Shown here: positions 61,871 to 64,000 of the stretch, piece after piece
Layout: each line of letters starts with the position of its first letter
Numbering within the stretch: the first letter of the stretch is position 1
NCBI RefSeq assembly: GCF_034422975.1
Contig: NZ_CP139873.1
Span: 1,860,001-1,924,000, forward strand
DNA: 64,000 nucleotides
Source of the DNA: Idiomarina sp. PL1-037
GTDB taxonomy: Bacteria > Pseudomonadota > Gammaproteobacteria > Enterobacterales > Alteromonadaceae
Direction of reading: 5' to 3'
The notes under the pieces: model-generated
Told to the model about the DNA's origin: nothing
Database searches by the model: none
The model's input: only the letters and a program-made list of their open reading frames with translations
Program-made: the position numbers and the translations under genes

Positions 61871-63891
61871 TAAATCTCCGCCGCCAGTTCTGTACCCTGA
61901 CGAATCGCGCGTTTGGCGTCGAGCTCGGCAGCGACATCGGCACCACCAATTAGATGCACCGTCTGACCGGCCGCCTGCAGCGCGTCGTGCAAGGAGCGTT
62001 GCGGTACCTGCCCCGCACAAATAATCACATTATCGACTTCCAGCAATTGTTTTTCACCTTCACGTTCTATTTCAATACCTTCTGGCACAATGCGATGATA
62101 AGTCACCCCATTCCACATGTTCACAGACTTACTTTTTAACTCGTTGCGATGAACCCAGCCAGAGGTTTTACCTAAGCCTTTACCGACTTTGCTCTCTTTT
62201 CGCTGAAGCAACCACACCTGACGCGGGCTTTGCTCTGGCTGCTGCGGTTTCAGACCGCCACGATCAGTGTAGCTTTTATCAATCCCCCAACGCTCTGACC
62301 ACTCGGGTTCATCCAGTGTCAGCGACTTCTCAGTGGTCAGATATTCAGATACATCAAAACCAATGCCACCGGCACCAATCACAGCCACTTTTTTACCCAC
62401 AGCTTTGTGATCGCGTAAGACATCTAAGTAACCCAGCACATGCGGCAAATCAACACCCGGAATATCCACCTGGCGAGGACTGACACCGGTTGCCAGAACC
62501 ACATCGTCGTATTTTTCTGCCAGCAACCCTTCGCAAGTCTGCTCTTTTCCAAGCTTCAAATTTACCCCGGTGTCTTCAATGCGGTACTTAAAGTAGCGCA
62601 GGGTTTCATAAAACTCTTCTTTACCCGGAATCTGTTTAGCGTAGTTAAACTGACCGCCAATTTCTTCGGACTTGTCGTACAAATCGACCTGATGACCGCG
62701 CTCTGCAGCATGACAGGCAAAGGCTAACCCTGCCGGACCAGAACCGATTACCGCAATGCGCTTTTTCTGCTCCGCCGGCTTCATGACCAGTTCCTGCTCA
62801 AAACAGGCTCTCGGGTTAACTAAACAGGACGCTCTTTTATTCTCAAAAACATGGTCCAGACAAGCCTGATTACAGGCAATACAGGTATTAATACGTTCAG
62901 ACTGACCTTGTTCCGCTTTCTTCACAAACTCCGGATCAGCCAGTAACGGTCGTGCCATTGAAACCATATCGGCCTGGTTGCTTTCCAGAATATGCTCAGC
63001 AATTTCCGGCGTGTTGATACGGTTAACCGCCACCACAGGAACCGATAATTCTCGGCGCACGCGCTCAGTTATCCAACTGAAGGCGCCACGTGGTACCGAG
63101 GTGACAATGGTTGGTACCCGGGCTTCATGCCAGCCAATACCCGTATTAATAATAGTAACACCCGCCTGCTCCAGCAGTTTACCCAGTTGCAGAACTTCAT
63201 CCAGCTGATGACCGTCTTCAACTAAGTCCAGCATCGACAAACGGAAAATAATAATCGATTTTTCACCCACAGCCGCGCGCACAGCTTTAACAATCTCCAA
63301 CGGGAAACGCATACGATTTTCGAAACTGCCGCCCCAGTTATCATCGCGCTTATTCGTTCTTGGACACAAAAACTGGTTAATCAAGTAACCTTCCGAGCCC
63401 ATGATTTCCACACCGTCGTAGCCAGCCTTCTGCGCCAGCTTTGCGCCGCGGGCATAATGCTTGATGGTGTTTTTAATCTGGCGCTCCGACATGGCTTTTG
63501 GCTTAAATGGGTTTATCGGGGCTTTTATAGCGCTGGGAGCCAAAGAAAACGGATGATAACTGTAACGCCCGGCATGCAAAAGCTGCAGGCATATTTTACT
63601 GCCATACTTGTGAACGGCGTCGGTTACCTGACGGTGTTTTCCCACGTGCCAGGGTTTGGACATTTCACTGCCAAAAGGCGCCAGACGCCCACGAAAGTTA
63701 GGGCTGATACCGCCGGTGACAATAAGACCGACACCACCTTTGGCGCGCTCTTCATAAAAGCTGGCTAATTTACTAAAGCCATTTTTTTCTTCTTCCAGGC
63801 CTGTATGCATTGAGCCCATTAAGACTCGGTTCTTCAATGTCGTAAAACCAAGGTCCAGGGGTTTCAGTAAATTTGGGTATGATTTTTCCAC
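61870..63891 (-). CDS. fadH: 2,4-dienoyl-CoA reductase (FMN/FAD iron-sulfur)
   Basis: 673 aa, same as E. coli FadH (672). Starts at GTG 63891 with AGAGG upstream. N-terminal FMN barrel (about 1-330), a 4Fe-4S region with CIACNQACLDHVFENKRASC (about 335), then FAD/NADPH domains with RIAVIGSGPAGLAFACHAAERG and KVAVIGAGGIGFDVSEYL. It reduces 2,4-dienoyl-CoA during breakdown of polyunsaturated fatty acids. It heads the seven-gene leftward string and is preceded by two palindromes that resemble PsrA sites. Confidence 0.95.
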   Translation of the reverse strand: MEKSYPNLLKPLDLGFTTLKNRVLMGSMHTGLEEEKNGFSKLASFYEERAKGGVGLIVTGGISPNFRGRLAPFGSEMSKPWHVGKHRQVTDAVHKYGSKICLQLLHAGRYSYHPFSLAPSAIKAPINPFKPKAMSERQIKNTIKHYARGAKLAQKAGYDGVEIMGSEGYLINQFLCPRTNKRDDNWGGSFENRMRFPLEIVKAVRAAVGEKSIIIFRLSMLDLVEDGHQLDEVLQLGKLLEQAGVTIINTGIGWHEARVPTIVTSVPRGAFSWITERVRRELSVPVVAVNRINTPEIAEHILESNQADMVSMARPLLADPEFVKKAEQGQSERINTCIACNQACLDHVFENKRASCLVNPRACFEQELVMKPAEQKKRIAVIGSGPAGLAFACHAAERGHQVDLYDKSEEIGGQFNYAKQIPGKEEFYETLRYFKYRIEDTGVNLKLGKEQTCEGLLAEKYDDVVLATGVSPRQVDIPGVDLPHVLGYLDVLRDHKAVGKKVAVIGAGGIGFDVSEYLTTEKSLTLDEPEWSERWGIDKSYTDRGGLKPQQPEQSPRQVWLLQRKESKVGKGLGKTSGWVHRNELKSKSVNMWNGVTYHRIVPEGIEIEREGEKQLLEVDNVIICAGQVPQRSLHDALQAAGQTVHLIGGADVAAELDAKRAIRQGTELAAEI

Positions 63892-63916
63892 GCCAACCTC
63901 TTATTTTAAACTTATT

Positions 63917-63932
63917 TTAAACGGGTGTTTAA
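63917..63932. promoter_or_regulatory. PsrA-like operator palindrome, site 1
   Basis: TTAAAC-GGGT-GTTTAA, a perfect palindrome with a 4-nt spacer, 26 nt upstream of the fadH GTG. It fits AAAC(N2-4)GTTT, the pattern reported for the fatty-acid regulator PsrA. Confidence 0.6.
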
Positions 63933-63950
63933 TTTTCCTAACTTTACTGC

Positions 63951-63964
63951 TTAAACCCGTTTAA
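63951..63964. promoter_or_regulatory. PsrA-like operator palindrome, site 2
   Basis: TTAAAC-CC-GTTTAA, a second perfect palindrome with a 2-nt spacer, 18 nt further upstream. The remaining 36 nt to the window end show nothing I can identify. Confidence 0.5.
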
Positions 63965-64000
63965 CTCAAGCTCAGAACGCCATTGCTTCACGCAATAAAA

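Noticed and set aside
61871..62020. N-terminal extension of the rnm frame
   Set aside because: The additional 50 residues (Cys/Arg/Gly-rich) come from reading the fadH 3' end out of frame; MPVYDLHCHST is the family start.
1..64000. Insertion sequences, prophage, integron, CRISPR-Cas, restriction or toxin-antitoxin modules
   Set aside because: No transposase, integrase, phage, cas, restriction or toxin-like product and no spaced direct repeats were seen; all major genes are core functions.

Overview
The window looks like core chromosome of a marine gammaproteobacterium of the Alteromonadales, most probably Idiomarina or a close relative. This is inferred from protein content and gene order, not from a database search. 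Support comes from E. coli-like synteny blocks (dnaQ/rnhA/yafS/gloB/mltD, ligA-zipA, ffh/ypjD/corB, rpsP-rimM-trmD-rplS, recX-alaS-csrA-tRNA-Ser-tRNA-Arg). Further support is SMC-ScpAB rather than MukBEF, a sodium-pumping oxaloacetate decarboxylase, a DnaJ-related protein and a Shewanella-type CrsA/CrsR partner switch. Genes are densely packed with many 1-4 nt stop/start overlaps. I see no insertion sequence, prophage, CRISPR array, integron or toxin-antitoxin module.

Layout. 1-1.5 kb: the 5' part of a Dcp-type lipoprotein peptidase and two identical tRNA-Asp genes behind a near-consensus promoter. 1.5-8.3 kb: a TIGR03503-like membrane protein, dnaQ, rnhA, a rhodanese, yafS, gloB, mltD and a small exported protein. 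8.3-18.6 kb: ligA-zipA-smc, cysZ, rmuC and class I fumarase. 18.7-23.2 kb: pabB, nudL, sdaA and cysB. 23.3-28 kb: a compact signalling island (soluble histidine kinase, membrane-anchored coiled-coil protein, YciH/SUI1, CrsR-like REC-PP2C-kinase, CrsA-like STAS, tandem-receiver protein). 28-34 kb: two exported amidohydrolase-like proteins, cytochrome c', cytochrome b561 and a single-domain response regulator. 34-42.4 kb: tyrA, DnaJ-related protein, rplS-trmD-rimM-rpsP, ffh, ypjD, corB and an SLT lipoprotein. 42.5-50.3 kb: gshA, a hybrid kinase, a 57-aa membrane protein, and oadG-oadA-oadB. 50.4-55.2 kb: tRNA-Arg x2, tRNA-Ser, csrA, alaS, recX and a SIMPL-domain protein. 55.2-64 kb: a TPR-GGDEF protein, then a seven-gene leftward string fadH-rnm-yciO-scpA-scpB-rluB-aguA preceded by two AAAC/GTTT palindromes that resemble PsrA operators.

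How the genes fit together. Smc, ScpA and ScpB give a complete condensin. CysB and CysZ belong to sulfate assimilation. CrsA/CrsR, the kinase, the tandem-receiver protein, YciH and CsrA suggest stress and post-transcriptional control. The Oad complex couples oxaloacetate decarboxylation to sodium export, as expected in a marine cell. The least described material is the signalling island with its altered receiver residues, the pair of amidohydrolase-like proteins that have lost metal ligands, two short reading frames (46932-47105 and 34113-34253), and several unexplained palindromes. I found no clearly new multi-gene system; the signalling island is the best candidate for follow-up.
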